Shown: positions 1 through 10,417, numbered from the stretch's first letter. The stretch is DNA of 64,000 bases from Tetrastigma voinierianum (GCA_016808115.1 JAEQBH010003946.1:116745-180744); one strand, 5' to 3'. Numbers and translations: made by a program. Notes: a model not told the origin generated them from the sequence alone.

Positions 1-1280
1 CGAGGTGTGACTGCAGCATAAAAGAAATGGCTCACATTGAGCGCATGGGTGGCATGATCGCGGCTCCGATGATCCCACTTGAGTGGATGATGTCGAGAAA
101 TAAAGGAAATAAAAAGAAAAGGATGGAAAATTTAAATGTATGATTGTCTTGGGAAGGAGGGAGGAAGCTATCCTTTGACCATCTGATCAATTCTCCCAAG
201 GGAGAGAAAGCGAAATGAAAATGGGAAAATGAAAGAGAAAAAGAAGAAATGAGAAAAAGGAAAAAGAAAAGCGAAAGAGAAGAAGTGAGAGCGAGCTTGT
301 AATTTTAGGAGAAAGTATCATCTTCTCCACTTTCATTCTTCTTGGCTGGTTGTTTTGACGGGCAGTGGAAATTTGGAGATGGGGGTTTAGAGAGAGAAAG
401 TGCGAACACCTGCAAGATGTCTGACGATCGGACCGTCGGCTCAACCGGCGCAAGAGGCAAGTTGGTCACACACGTCGGGAATTTGCGTGTGAGGCGAGAT
501 TTGGGAGTTTCGACAAACTCCGAGAAGGTAGGGGTTTTCTCCTACTTGCTTTACTTTTCGTTTAAGGGTTATGTAATGGATGGGGATTTGTTGAGGCCTA
601 GATGGCCATGACTTCGGTTCCAAAAGATTTGGACCGAGTGAATAAATCCTTGGTGTGATTTGGACAGTCCACGGACTGTTTGTGTGATTTGTGTGATGTG
701 TGTTATTGCCATGAGAAAATAACATGTTGTGTGAAATTGTGGAATTTGTTCGAGCCGAACCGCGGATTATTACTATAGCCCATGTGAAATTTGAGTTTAT
801 GTTATTATTATAAAGCCCAGATAACATGATGTATGGAATTAATTTTGTTAATATATGCATGAGTGATATATTAGCATGTGTTGGATGTTGTGTGCCATTG
901 CATTGCACTTAGGTGGGGAGTAACCCAAGTAGGGGGAATTCGCTCTTTGGGCTGCTCACCAGGTCGTGGGACTATTTTTTTGAGTACCGAAGACGCTTGG
1001 GGATGGGACAGCGGGGTTTTAGAGGCGAAGCTTGAATGGCCTTATCTTGTATTTTCTTGTTTTTGTAGAATTTACGAGCGAGAGACCCGAGTTTTGTATA
1101 AATTGTAATTAAATACAATTGTAATAAATCATTTTGTATAAAGTATGCGTTTTATGAGTAGGATGTGTAGGCCCGAAATTGGCCATTTTTGCACGTATCG
1201 TGCCTGTGACATGAGACATTTAGATTTCAGCGGGTTGGCGGGTAGTCGCGGACACCACGAGGATTGGGGCGTCTGGTGTA
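1..1280 (+). repeat. LTR-like repeat, family X, copy A (partial at window edge)
   Basis: This stretch is a diverged reverse complement of the two direct repeats at 10,418-11,736 and 15,545-16,889. Shared landmarks, read on the reverse strand, include the CTCATGTCA segment near 1,213, the GTATTTAATTACAATTTATAC segment near 1,100, and the block around 930-985 containing GTACTCAAAAAAATAGTCC. In the other two copies this repeat behaves as an LTR whose element runs on the minus strand, so copy A belongs to an element on the plus strand. The repeat stops close to 1,280 and viral reverse-transcriptase sequence starts at 1,291. No primer binding site follows, so this is a solo or truncated LTR. The left part is G/A-rich. 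No convincing gene is present. Confidence 0.6.
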
Positions 1281-1290
1281 GTACCATCTA

Positions 1291-1450
1291 GCTTTTCCTC
1301 GTTTTTCTTCACTATGGTTTCTAACTAAAAATGCAGCTGATCTGTGAGGACTAAAACTTGGTTTAATAAGGTTATTTTGTAATAATTCTTCTATTTGTAT
1401 TTTAAATTCTTTTGTATCTACAAGGTTACATGCAATATCTGAAGTTTTTA
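1291..1450 (-). pseudogene. Endogenous pararetrovirus reverse transcriptase, N-terminal fragment
   Basis: Read on the minus strand, one frame from about 1,450 to 1,291 is open and reads like the start of a Caulimoviridae reverse transcriptase: IEELLQNNLIKPSFSPHRS, followed by AAFLVRNHSEEKRGKAR. The pattern is the family's usual 'I-x-E-L-L ... I-x-P-S-x-S-P-x-x-S-x-A-F-x-V-x-N-H-x-E-x-K-R-G-K' start of the RT fingers. The fragment ends abruptly at 1,291, where LTR-like repeat A begins, so the palm with its YxDD motif and all of RNase H are missing. It lies downstream of the protease at 1,958-2,191 on the same strand, the normal viral order. It cannot encode an active enzyme. Family assignment is from motif reading; genus is inferred. 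Confidence 0.75.
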
Positions 1451-1957
1451 TAGCTAAATGATGAGTATTCTGTGTCCGGATTTGTTGTGGTATTTTACAA
1501 ATTGTTTTGTTCTATTCAATGTTTTGAGAATTCTTCTCCTATAATTCCTATTTTTACGCTTGAACTAGAGGTTTTTTAACTTTTATTGAGTTTTTAAATT
1601 TTGAATAATCATTAACTATACTATCTTTTATTTCTTCTACTTTATTTGTATGTGATGTGAAGTATGTTATTGGTTCTATTTTTTACTGTGTTTGTATAAG
1701 CGTTATTGTAGTTTTTGGGTGAAAGCTAACTTGATTATTTTTGTATTGTTATACCTCCTTGTAAAAGAATGTACAAAATAAACCTAAAATAAGGATACAA
1801 ACATACTAGGGACTAAATAGGTTTGTGGTAATGTCATGGTTATGTTGTTAATTATTATTGGAATATTAGCTATATATTTTGTTATTATTATTTTTTCTTG
1901 ATTATACTGCACTAATTCTACGAGTTGAGTTAGGTTTTGTTGATCTTCTTTTTGGTA
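1451..1957 (-). pseudogene. Viral protease-to-RT linker, decayed
   Basis: Between the protease and RT fragments the minus strand keeps short in-frame islands that resemble the end of a pararetroviral protease region. One frame reads ITKYIANIPIIINNITM and then LPQTYLVPSMFVS. A later island reads on past a predicted G-G-I-T turn. Several frameshifts and stops interrupt it. The spacing from the DTGAS protease motif to the RT start, about 0.6 kb, is normal for Caulimoviridae polyproteins. No other gene is seen here. Confidence 0.5.
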
Positions 1958-2191
1958 CTAGGTTTCAAATAAAAGGTTTTTACTAGCTCCAGTATCTAAC
2001 ATTGCTTCTACTTTTATTTCAGTTTTCTTTAATTTAATAGTTGTTGGAAATGTTATTGTTTTTACCTTATTTGTTGTATTTACCATTGTTGTTCCCAAAG
2101 AATTGATTGGTTCTTCTTCTTTTTGAGTTTCTTTATTTCCTAATTTATTTGTCTTAACTTCTATATAGGGTTTTCCTATTATTGTTGTCAA
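1958..2191 (-). pseudogene. Endogenous pararetrovirus aspartic protease domain
   Basis: This minus-strand frame of 77 residues carries the retroviral-type aspartic protease signature D-T-G-A-S near its C-terminal end (VEAMLDTGASKNLLFET), preceded by a hydrophobic stretch (ITFPTTIKLKKTEIKVEA), as in the pepsin-like half-domain of caulimovirid and LTR-retrotransposon polyproteins. In a live virus the domain would cut the polyprotein. Here the frame closes soon after the active-site loop and the flap and second half are in other frames. The RT fragment lies downstream at 1,291-1,450 and the coiled-coil region upstream at 2,364-2,700, all leftward, so this is part of one decayed ORF. No movement or coat protein separates the coiled coil from the protease in this copy. 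Confidence 0.75.
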
Positions 2192-2363
2192 ATCTTTCCA
2201 TATATTATAAGGATTTATTTTACTTTCTAAAGGTTGTACTAATTTTTCTAAATCTAAAGAGGTCTTATTTCTAGGTTTATTTTTTGATTCATTTTCTTTT
2301 GTTCATTATTTAAACTATTTTCATCTAAAAATTTCAACTTCAAAAGTTTCTATTTTAATAGGT

Positions 2364-2990
2364 TCATTTCTTAGATTTATTACTTCTACAATTTCCATGG
2401 TTTGTTTCTAAATTTCTAGGAGAGATCATGTTGATTTTATTTTCTACATTAGTTTTTGGTTTTTCTCCTAAATTAAGTTTTTCAAATTGTTGGAAAAGAT
2501 TTTCTATTTTATTTTCCTCTAATTTACTAGTTTCCTTAACTAATTGTTCAAGTATTTGATCTACTTTTTGACTGAGTTTTTCTAATAGTTCTTTCAAATT
2601 TTGTTGTTCAACTTTTATTTTTTCTATTTCTTTTCTACAAAATTTATCTTCTTTTACTAAATGTTCTTTTATATAATCTAAGTTACTTCTAATTAAATTA
2701 AAATGTTTAAAGTCTTCCAGCTTCTTTCCTATTTCCTAAGGTTGTATTACACAAATCTATTCTTCTCTGTTGAATTTCTTTAACTTTTTCTAGATTTTGT
2801 ATATCACGGTCACACTCAGAATTTTGTTTTTATGTTCGTTTTAAAACTCTTTATTCTTAGCCCGAATTTCTACAAGTTTCTTAAGCTGTTTAATTTCTTC
2901 TTTTTAAACTCGGGATTCATTAATTTCTCTTTGGTTTCTATCTTGACTTCTAATTTCTACCTTATTTCTACTTTCTAAGAAATTGAACTA
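2364..2990 (-). pseudogene. Pararetroviral polyprotein N-terminal coiled-coil region (leftward copy)
   Basis: The minus strand encodes a lysine/glutamate-rich, heptad-like sequence. The 77-residue open part begins MKELLEKLSQKVDQILEQL and continues through KLEENKIENLFQQFEKLNL. Upstream, from about 2,990 to 2,600, further charged helical islands lie in several frames, broken by indels. The same region is present, inverted and diverged, at about 3,840-4,705, where it leads into movement-protein sequence instead of protease. I do not know its function; in related viruses N-terminal coiled coils support assembly or multimerisation, but that is inference. There is no start I would trust, because the upstream leader holds many short ORFs. 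Confidence 0.55.
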
Positions 2991-3454
2991 CTAGCATAAG
3001 AACGAACTACTAACATAAAGATTATCTATATAATATTTAACTGTTAGTTTTAACTATGGTTTCGTACTAAAATATTCTTCGTAGGTTTCTTTAATAGTGT
3101 TTTATTATTAGCACAAATATTTAAGAGACACCAAAGGTTTTGAATATCTTTAGTAAGGTTTTTAGTTGTTAACTAAGCATCGTTTATCTAAATTTTTTCT
3201 AAATTCTTCACGCTGAATGTAAATTCTATTACTAAGTTCTTTTACACGATCATAATCTAAATTATAAACACTAGGCGGATAAGGAATAAAAGACATAAAA
3301 TAAACACACAATTTTTAACATACAAATTTTAATAATATCATAAAATATGACAAAGAGTTTGATTCACATGTGACTTTAAACGGGGTAAAGATAAAGCTTT
3401 AGTACTCTGGAATTAATTTCAAAATTTTAAATAATAATAAATTAACATACATTA

Positions 3455-3467
3455 GCCTACGATACCA
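3455..3467 (-). promoter_or_regulatory. Degenerate tRNA-Met primer binding site (leftward viral copy)
   Basis: On the minus strand the sequence reads TGGTATCGTAGGC, close to the TGGTATCAGAGC site complementary to initiator tRNA-Met that Caulimoviridae use to prime reverse transcription. It lies in the shared leader, upstream of the coiled-coil region, as expected. Confidence 0.5.
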
Positions 3468-3653
3468 TTCCTCTCTCCTTATACAGAAAAAAAAAGCAAA
3501 ACCCATCCTCACAAATCTCTCCATTAAACACCACGATTTAAATTAAGAATAATAAAACGTCAGCTTAGTGTCGTAGGAAAAATCCGCCCAAGACCAGGAC
3601 AAAGTCTTAATGGAGAATTTGTGAGATGGGTTTGTTTTTGAGTATAAGGGGAA

Positions 3654-3662
3654 GATATCAGC
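3654..3662 (+). promoter_or_regulatory. Degenerate tRNA-Met primer binding site (rightward viral copy)
   Basis: GATATCAGC sits at the mirror position of the site at 3,455-3,467. Both follow a GTATAAGG element in their own orientation, so they are the same site in the two arms. It is too degenerate to be called alone; its mirror position is the support. Confidence 0.4.
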
Positions 3663-3839
3663 TTTAATATATTGGTATGTGTTTAAAAAATTTTGAAGTA
3701 GAAACCGAAACCTAGCATCTTACCGATTTAAATAAATGATCAAGCTTCTTTAATACATATTACTGCTGATATTAATAGAGCGTATGTTAAAAATGTGTTT
3801 AAGCTATGTCTTTGTCACTGTCACTTTAATGCAGATTAT

Positions 3840-4705
3840 GATAAATGTAAAACACTAATCAACAGAACACATTCGGCGTGAAATATAGAAAAAATTTAGA
3901 TAGCGCGCATGCTAGAGCAACTATCAAGAAGCACTTCTTAAAAGATGACCAGCACTGTGTCTGCAAATATTGGTAATAATAAAGGCACTGTGCAAAGGCC
4001 TAGAAAAATATTTTAATCTTTGAAACCATTGTTCGCGAAATATTAAATATTATATGAATGTCTTTATGTTAAACAATTCAATTCTTATGCTTGTCAGTTC
4101 AATTTGTAGAAAATGAAGGCTCAAGTGTGAGAAATCAGAAGTCGTATAGAAAAAAAACCGATGAAAATAATGAATCACGAGGATAAAAGAAAGAGATAGC
4201 AGTTTAGAAAGCATGAAAATGGGTTAAGAGAATAACAAAGAAACAGTTTTAAACTTGAAACATAAAACAAAAATTTGATGTTGTGACTATACAAATCACA
4301 GAAAGTTAAGAGAATTCAGCAGAGAAGAAAGAATGGGCGTGTGGCAGCCAGAAGACAGGAAAAGAAGGCAAGGCGATACAAACGACACAATTTATTAAAC
4401 AGCTTAGATTATATAAAAGGAACATTTGACGCAAAAGAAGATAAATTTTGTAGAAAAGAAATAGAAAAATAAAAGTGAAAACGACAAGAGTGAAAAATTA
4501 ATAGAAAAACTCGATCCAAACAGATCAAATACTTGAACAGTAGTCAGGAAACTGGTAAGAGATAGAAGAGAATAAAATAGAAAATATATTCCAACAGTGC
4601 AGCAGATTTAAGAAAAGGCAAAAACTGAGTATGAAAATTAAAATCAATGACAGGCACAAAGCCCAGAAATAAACCATGAAGTATGAAGTAATAAAACAAA
4701 AGAAA
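3840..4705 (+). pseudogene. Pararetroviral polyprotein N-terminal coiled-coil region (rightward copy)
   Basis: This is the plus-strand counterpart of 2,364-2,990, collinear with it but more decayed: no long frame survives. Lysine- and glutamate-rich islands are scattered over all three frames, for example around 4,400-4,480 and 4,500-4,600. It leads directly into movement-protein sequence at about 4,732. Its value is as a landmark, since it shows that both viral copies start with the same gene region. Confidence 0.5.
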
Positions 4706-4731
4706 ATGTCCAAGAAATTATAGAAGAAAAA

Positions 4732-5540
4732 TTGAAAAAGGCAATAAAAGAAGTAACTCCATACAAAAAACCTTTAGTTCAAAGTCCCAAAATAACAAGA
4801 TTTTTTAGCCAACATACAGTAAGTTCATTAGGAAATATAGTATATTTAGACTTAGCTTCTTCAGAAATAAAACAAAAACTTTTGAAAAATAAAACCGATA
4901 AATACATGCATTTAGGAGTAATTTTAATAGGAATATTGGACTTCATAGAAAGAAATGGAGTCCTTGTAAATAATGTCTTTTAGATCACCAGAAATAATTG
5001 ATACGGACGAGCTCTTTTAGCGGTGCAGTAAACATAGACCAAAATTATCTTTTGTTATAGGTTGTATCCCACAGTTTTGTATAGATCTTAGAGAATTTAC
5101 TGAAAAAGAATAAAAATAACTATATTACAAAGGATATGATATGGAACTTGTGCAAAAACCTTAGTGTAGCCAAGTTTATTGGAAAAACAACAAATGCTTT
5201 AAGTTTTAAAATGCATGATGGAATTTGATGATATAGTAAAACTTTTAGTAGCAAAGCGTAAATGATTGAAGCTAAACCCTTAGATACAAATTATTTGTTA
5301 GGAAGAGAATGGGAATTACCACAGACAAATAAACCAGAAACAAAATATCCAACCTCTAGTAGTATATATCAAAATAAAGATGGAAATCTTAGTATAACTT
5401 TTGGAAATTATAGAGCCGTAAATATAAGAACGAAATCGATAGTGGCCGAATCGAACATGTTAATGTAGTAAGCATAGAAGAACCGAAATTATTGCTAAAT
5501 ATAGAAGCTGTAGAAAATTTATATAGGAATTCGAGTTAGT
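4732..5540 (+). pseudogene. Endogenous pararetrovirus movement protein (30K-type) remnant
   Basis: The first open piece, 4,732-4,983, includes SSLGNIVYLDLASSEI and then KYMHLGVILIGILDFIERNG, which fits the core beta-strand region of Caulimoviridae cell-to-cell movement proteins ('K-x-x-H-L-G-x-I-x-I'). It breaks, and the next frame continues with a piece reading FSGAVNIDQNYLLL, another expected motif. A second open piece at 5,262-5,468 contains LDTNYLLGREWELP and ITFGNYRAVNIRTKS. These proteins normally form plasmodesmal tubules and bind nucleic acid. At least three frame changes and several stops make this copy inactive. It follows the coiled-coil region and precedes the coat protein, the usual order in florendovirus/petuvirus polyproteins. 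No mobile-element insertion interrupts it. Confidence 0.65.
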
Positions 5541-5639
5541 GATAGAATGTTAGAAGAATTTGAAAATCAAAATTGTTAGATGAACCAATAGATAAAAACT
5601 TTATAGATATAATAATGTGCAATAATTATTTAGATGATC

Positions 5640-6900
5640 AAATAGTTTCAAGCACATCAATCAAACCTAGTTAAAAAAATTTTAGATATAGAAGTAATAG
5701 AAACCAATTTATAATACAACCATATTCTAGAAAAGAAAAAATAAATGAAATAGCCGAAAATCTCAAAGAACATGAAGAAAAATAACAAAGAAAATAAAAT
5801 TGAAAAAGAATTTGTGAATGTAAACGAGAAATAGTTAGACAAAGGCGCACCCAATTTAAAGCAAAGAATAGAACCTTCTAGTAGTTATTCACAACCAATA
5901 AATGAATATAGAACAAATGGACCAGTACAGATATAGATAATAATAATGATCTTAGAAAAACTACATAGAAACTAGGGAACAATCTTTGAATTACGATGGT
6001 GTAATAGTAGCTTTTCCAAAACCAACAAAAATCTATGAATATTGTAAAAGTACACTTAAGAGGCATATTACAATTTTTTAGAAACATGGAACAAAGAAAG
6101 CAGTGGTTATTTTTCGGGAAGTTAGAAATAATTTTAGTATATCTGTGTTTATAAATCTTATAAAATTATATTTTTTAGGAACAACCCAAGAGGATGTAAA
6201 TGAACCTGTATTATATCTTTATAAGTTTGAACAGTTAAAATTATGTAACCTTTCGTATATAAAAGAATATGAACAAAATTTAGAAATATGCAATTCTTGC
6301 TAAGATAGATAGAATACTTTGAATATTTAAATAAATACATATTAAATACAAGGACCAGTAGGTGTTAGATTATGGAATGAATTTTCAACCTCTGAATACA
6401 AAAACTCTCCTTATATAGGCAGTAGAGTAGAATTTGTTAAAAATTGGTTAGAAAAAGAATGTTTAAATATAGGAGAAAGAAGTCAAATAAAAGAACAAGA
6501 TTTAAATAAACAACTTTGTAGAAGACTAAATTTAGGAGAAGAATTAGATATAGGATGTAGAGATAGATATAGGGAATATAGCAAACCCAATAGACATAAA
6601 CAACCTTTTAGAAAAATCAAGAACTTATTATCAAAACCAACCTTTTAATACAAGATATAGAAAACCTGGTAAATATTGGATAAAAAGAAGAAGAACCAAT
6701 TATAGTAAAAACCAATGTAAATGCTATTTATGTGGGCAAGTAGGTCATATAAAACCTGAATGTCTGAAGAAAAAATTGCTTCAAATGAGCAAAAATAGAA
6801 AAACTCAAATTAGGTAATTTAATAAAAAAGTCATAAATAAATAGTGACAATGAAAGAGAACTAGTTAGTGAATTAGATTTTGAGTGACAATTCTATTATA
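5640..6900 (+). pseudogene. Endogenous pararetrovirus coat protein with zinc knuckle, remnant
   Basis: A string of plus-strand fragments reads as a caulimovirid coat protein. About 6,200-6,300 has a tyrosine/leucine-rich piece ending EYEQNLEIC. About 6,358-6,600 has VGVRLWNEFSTSEY and IGSRVEFVKNWLEKE. At 6,722-6,763 a perfect C-x2-C-x4-H-x4-C zinc knuckle (CYLCGQVGHIKPEC) follows a basic stretch (KYWIKRRRTNYSKNQCK). An acidic tail follows. Zinc knuckles of this kind bind packaged nucleic acid and are the hallmark of the coat protein C-terminus. Stops and frameshifts occur throughout. Unlike a standard single-component genome, no protease or RT follows; non-coding DNA and a different ORF come next. 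Confidence 0.75.
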
Positions 6901-7027
6901 TATAGCTTAGAAGATGAAATAAAAGAGTGCTTTTAATTTTAAATAATAACTTAGAAAAATTTTTGTAAAGATTGGTTAAGTGACAGTTTATATAAATGAT
7001 TGATTGATTTATTACTAACTTTTTGTG

Positions 7028-7852
7028 CAGAAAATGGCTCAAAGGAGAAATTCAAAAGCGAAGCACTGATTTAGGCAGATTACTTTAAACTGAGTTTTAA
7101 ACCCCGAGCCTTCAATTTCGATCTTTGTATTCTCAAAACCTTTTGAAAGAACATAAAGTTATTGTTATTAACCTTTGGTCTTTAAAACCTCAAAACTTTC
7201 AAAACCAAAATTTAGAATATGCTTATGTGAAAACCGTTCCGACTTTAGCGCAGCGTCTTGAAAATTACAGAACCAGTTTGTTGTTTTAGAAACTGAAAAA
7301 TTCCAAATGCTTATGAACCAAGAAAAGCAAAGAAACCAAATTAAGGATTTAAAAACAGAATTAGAACCTTTGAATAATGTTAGTAAAACCGATTTAATTA
7401 GTATGATTAGAAAATAAACCTTCAGAAACGATTTGACAAACTGTAATTAAACAAGTTCGGACGATATTTATAATATTATAGAATCTTACTATTTAGATAA
7501 ATTTTATGAAAAAGTGTTTAAGAACCAGTGTATATTATATGAACAATTTAAGAACCAACAGGTGAATTAAGCGGGATATATATGAGCTTAAGTGATCACT
7601 GATTTATTTTTTAATTGTTTGTTAGCTTATGTAAATATAATATGGCACACCCCAGATCAAAAATATTTGAAACTTTATCCACGAACTCATGGATCAAGGG
7701 ATTTTGAAGAACATATTGCAACTAGTTTTAACCAAATACCTAATAATTTTCCTGAAAAATTAAAAAATATTGTTCAATATCTTTTACAAATGAAACTCAG
7801 TAGATATATATCTTTTGAAACCATACCACCGCTGTTTAGAAGCCGTCGATAA
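7028..7852 (+). pseudogene. Unknown second viral ORF, decayed
   Basis: After the coat-protein tail an ATG at 7,028 starts a frame that soon breaks. Islands follow: a tyrosine/leucine segment near 7,215, a charged helical segment near 7,330-7,400 (reading KQRNQIKDLKTELE in one frame), and the longest open piece, 7,592-7,852. That piece reads IIWHTPDQKYLKLYPRTHG, then SRDFEEHIATSFNQIPNNF, then LKNIVQYLLQ. I do not recognise the domain. Its position after the coat protein and before a non-coding region suggests a separate viral gene rather than the polyprotein. It could also be host sequence, but the base composition matches the viral part. Confidence 0.4.
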
Positions 7853-8043
7853 CGTACACCTTATCATCATGTCTATATTAAACATAATAAGAACCTTTTG
7901 AATTATCGGCAAAAACACGAATGTGAAATGACCGTTTAAAAAAATTTCTGTATATTACAATAGATTTAGAGATTTTCAATTTTTGAATTTAGAAAAACGG
8001 AAATAAAAATTTTATCTTATTAGCGAAACCCGACCATGTCAAT

Positions 8044-8337
8044 TTGGAGAACCGGCCATTGGAAAAATTTTCAACCCGAAATTTTTATAACCTCGGAAGA
8101 ACAGATTTTATTAGCGGCTTTGGGCGGATTCTCGGAGTTATCATACGTCGGCGATGGCGTAACAAGGATAGTCTAGATGCGAGTTATGCGAAGCGTGGAG
8201 AATGCAATGGAGGAAAGGATAAAGATGAAATAAATTCGCAACAGTGTTCAACTCTGCAAAGCGAAGCGACCCTCGCGGAGTCTTAGTCGATAAAACCCGA
8301 TGTCAGTTATCTCAGCGATCGACAAGAAAACAAAAGA
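8044..8337 (+). pseudogene. Possible 3' continuation of the unknown viral ORF
   Basis: One frame is open for 80 codons (8,044-8,286). Another frame over 8,090-8,150 gives a more protein-like string (EEQILLAALGGFSELSYVGD), which suggests frameshifts between pieces. The segment is richer in G+C than its surroundings. No family is recognised. It precedes an AT-rich non-coding stretch. Confidence 0.3.
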
Positions 8338-8339
8338 AA

Positions 8340-9000
8340 GAGGGAACGTGTAAAAATTTGTGAAGATAAGAAGAAAAGACAAATAAATTTTGTACAAAAG
8401 TTGGTGTGATTTGTCAACTTTTCATTTTTTAAGTCTTTATGTATATAGTTATAATATAGGATATTTATTGTCCTTTAAGGACAAATGTATCATTCATTTA
8501 AGCCTTTAGGTAGATTTTTTCAACTTTTCATTAAATGAGTTGTAAGTTATTAATTGTCGCTAGAGACAGTGGATCTCAAACATTATTTGTTAGGTAGCTT
8601 TACTTTTTAATTTTGTCTTTATTAGTCTAAATGCACATAAATTGGAGAACTTTTGTATACGTAAAAGCATGATTAGTGAAAAGCGAGTTTTAAGGATTTG
8701 GTGAAAAGGAATTTATCTGAAAGTTTGAATCAATAAAATTGTAAGTATTTACATTCTCTTTCTTTGTTCTTACTTTAATTTTTTGTTAATTTTATTTATT
8801 TAGGGGAACAAAGGGGTAAAAGATAAGCAAAAGGGAAATGGAGTTTTGATTTTAAAATTATTTTTAAATAATAATGATTAACCTACATTGATCCTATTGT
8901 TATTATCTTTCTTATACAAAAAGGAAAATTTTTCTTAAAAAATTAATCTTTTAAACCCATGTTTTGAAAGCGGAATTTTAAAACTAGAGTCTTTAGTCTT
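8340..9000 (+). other. Viral intergenic-region-like sequence, no gene
   Basis: No coding sequence is seen. A TATA-like tract lies at 8,441-8,459 and an AATAAA-type signal at 8,731-8,737. From about 8,860 to 8,965 the DNA resembles the left inverted arm at about 3,415-3,510: AAATAATAAT, then TTAACCTACATT-like sequence, then CTTATACA followed by an A-rich run and CCCAT. This may be another copy of the viral leader, placed at the end of the rightward copy. The match is diverged. Confidence 0.35.
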
Positions 9001-10083
9001 AACCCATGAAATGGAATTAAGACAAATAAATACAAAAGTGATAAAAGATGGATTTTGTAGTATATATAATCATAATAACATATAATATTATGAATTTATT
9101 TAATAGTTATTAAAAGAATGAATATATAGAAGCAATGATTTGGTAAAAATAAACAAAATAAAAAAATAAATATAGAGTATGTCTAAAAAAAATTGAATAG
9201 GATAGAAAAATAAAATGAGGTATTAATAAATTATGTTGTTTTGTGACAAGTATATGTATAATACTAGATTTTAGTATTACTATTATGTGTGTATTGTTAT
9301 TATTATTATTGTTTTTTATTGGTAAAAACAAATAAATTTTTTTTTATATGAAACATTATGTGTTACAGAAAAATATGTATAATAAAGAAAATGGGGAAAT
9401 CCCCACGGAGCTAGGGTTCGTGATTTTCTTGGCCAAATGATCTCTAATTGACTTCAAATTTTAGGAGCTTATTCTATTCAAAGCGAGGAACGGCCCTGTG
9501 ATGACTGATTGAGTTTCAACAATTAAATTTTGTATATATGAGGTAGGATAGTTTAAACCTAAAACTTTTATTATTAGATTTTCTTGAAAAATAAATCATA
9601 AATCTTGTCTAGGGTGTTAAAATATGTTTTGTAATAGTTGTTGGATGACTTGTTGAGTTGTTTAGATTTTTGTTGATTGTTGATAAATTTGTGTCTTTGG
9701 TTTATTTACAATTTGAGATAAAAATGTTGATCTTGAGATTTGATTGTGATATTTGGAATGGATAATATTGTTGAAAATTTCTTTAGTGTTGAGAATTTAT
9801 TTAATTGATTATGAATGATAATATGGATTAATTAAAAATTTTAGACATCCTGTAAGGAGAAAATGAAGAGATTTAATGTTTTGAAATGTTTAAAATAATT
9901 CTTGGGAATATAGGGAACTTTTGGAAAGTATTGAGAATTCGTTTCGGTAGAAATAGTAACCTAAATATTTAGGTATTTGTAAAATTGATGAAAGAAACGT
10001 GTTATGTCATTCTTTGATAGTATTGTGATATACCAAGTAATTTGTAAATATTTTTATAATCTTTTGGAAAGGTAGAAAATAAT

Positions 10084-10160
<77 letters not shown>

Positions 10161-10166
10161 TCAACC

Positions 10167-10197
<31 letters not shown>

Positions 10198-10417
10198 GTG
10201 TGATATTAGAAAAATTATGCTGGAAATAAATAAAATTTATGGGAATGTGGTTTGGATTGTGTTCCTAATGAAATATGGATTACTTGATAAAAATTTTATG
10301 TGGTAATTTTAGAATGCAATTGATAGGAAGTTGTAGCATAAATTGTTGGAATTTATTGACTATCTTTATAATATACATTTTATTTATTATGAATTAATGA
10401 ATATTAGTAAATGACGT
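9001..10417. other. AT-rich stretch with (AT)n, no gene; possibly the left half of an interrupted LTR
   Basis: No gene is visible. An (AT)n microsatellite occupies about 10,087-10,193, interrupted once by a short CTTCAACC segment. If the element at 10,418-16,889 is removed, this stretch joins 16,895-18,231, which ends like a Ty3/gypsy LTR; this part may belong to that LTR. Confidence 0.4.

Larger units (their letters stand above)
2360..4705. repeat. Long inverted repeat: two head-to-head copies of the viral leader and 5' coding region
   Basis: Two arms, about 2,360-3,560 and 3,575-4,705, are imperfect reverse complements. Near the centre the left arm at 3,502-3,530 matches the right arm at 3,608-3,635 (CTCACAAATCTCTCCATTAA against TTAATGGAGAATTTGTGAG). 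Further out, 2,660-2,681 matches 4,403-4,424 (CTTAGATTATATAAAAG), and 2,541-2,563 matches 4,522-4,540 (GATCAAATACTTGAACA). Collinear matching continues to CAAACCATGG/TAAACCATGA near 2,400 and 4,672. Beyond about 2,360 and 4,705 the two copies carry different genes. The centre, about 3,540-3,600, is a non-matching spacer. Divergence is substantial, with many indels. Confidence 0.8.

Noticed and set aside
441..908. 155-codon minus-strand frame
   Set aside because: Lies wholly within LTR-like repeat A; the corresponding frame is not kept in the other two copies.
5657..6340. Minus-strand hydrophobic frames opposite the viral coat-protein region
   Set aside because: Shadows of AT-rich lysine/asparagine-rich coding sequence on the plus strand.
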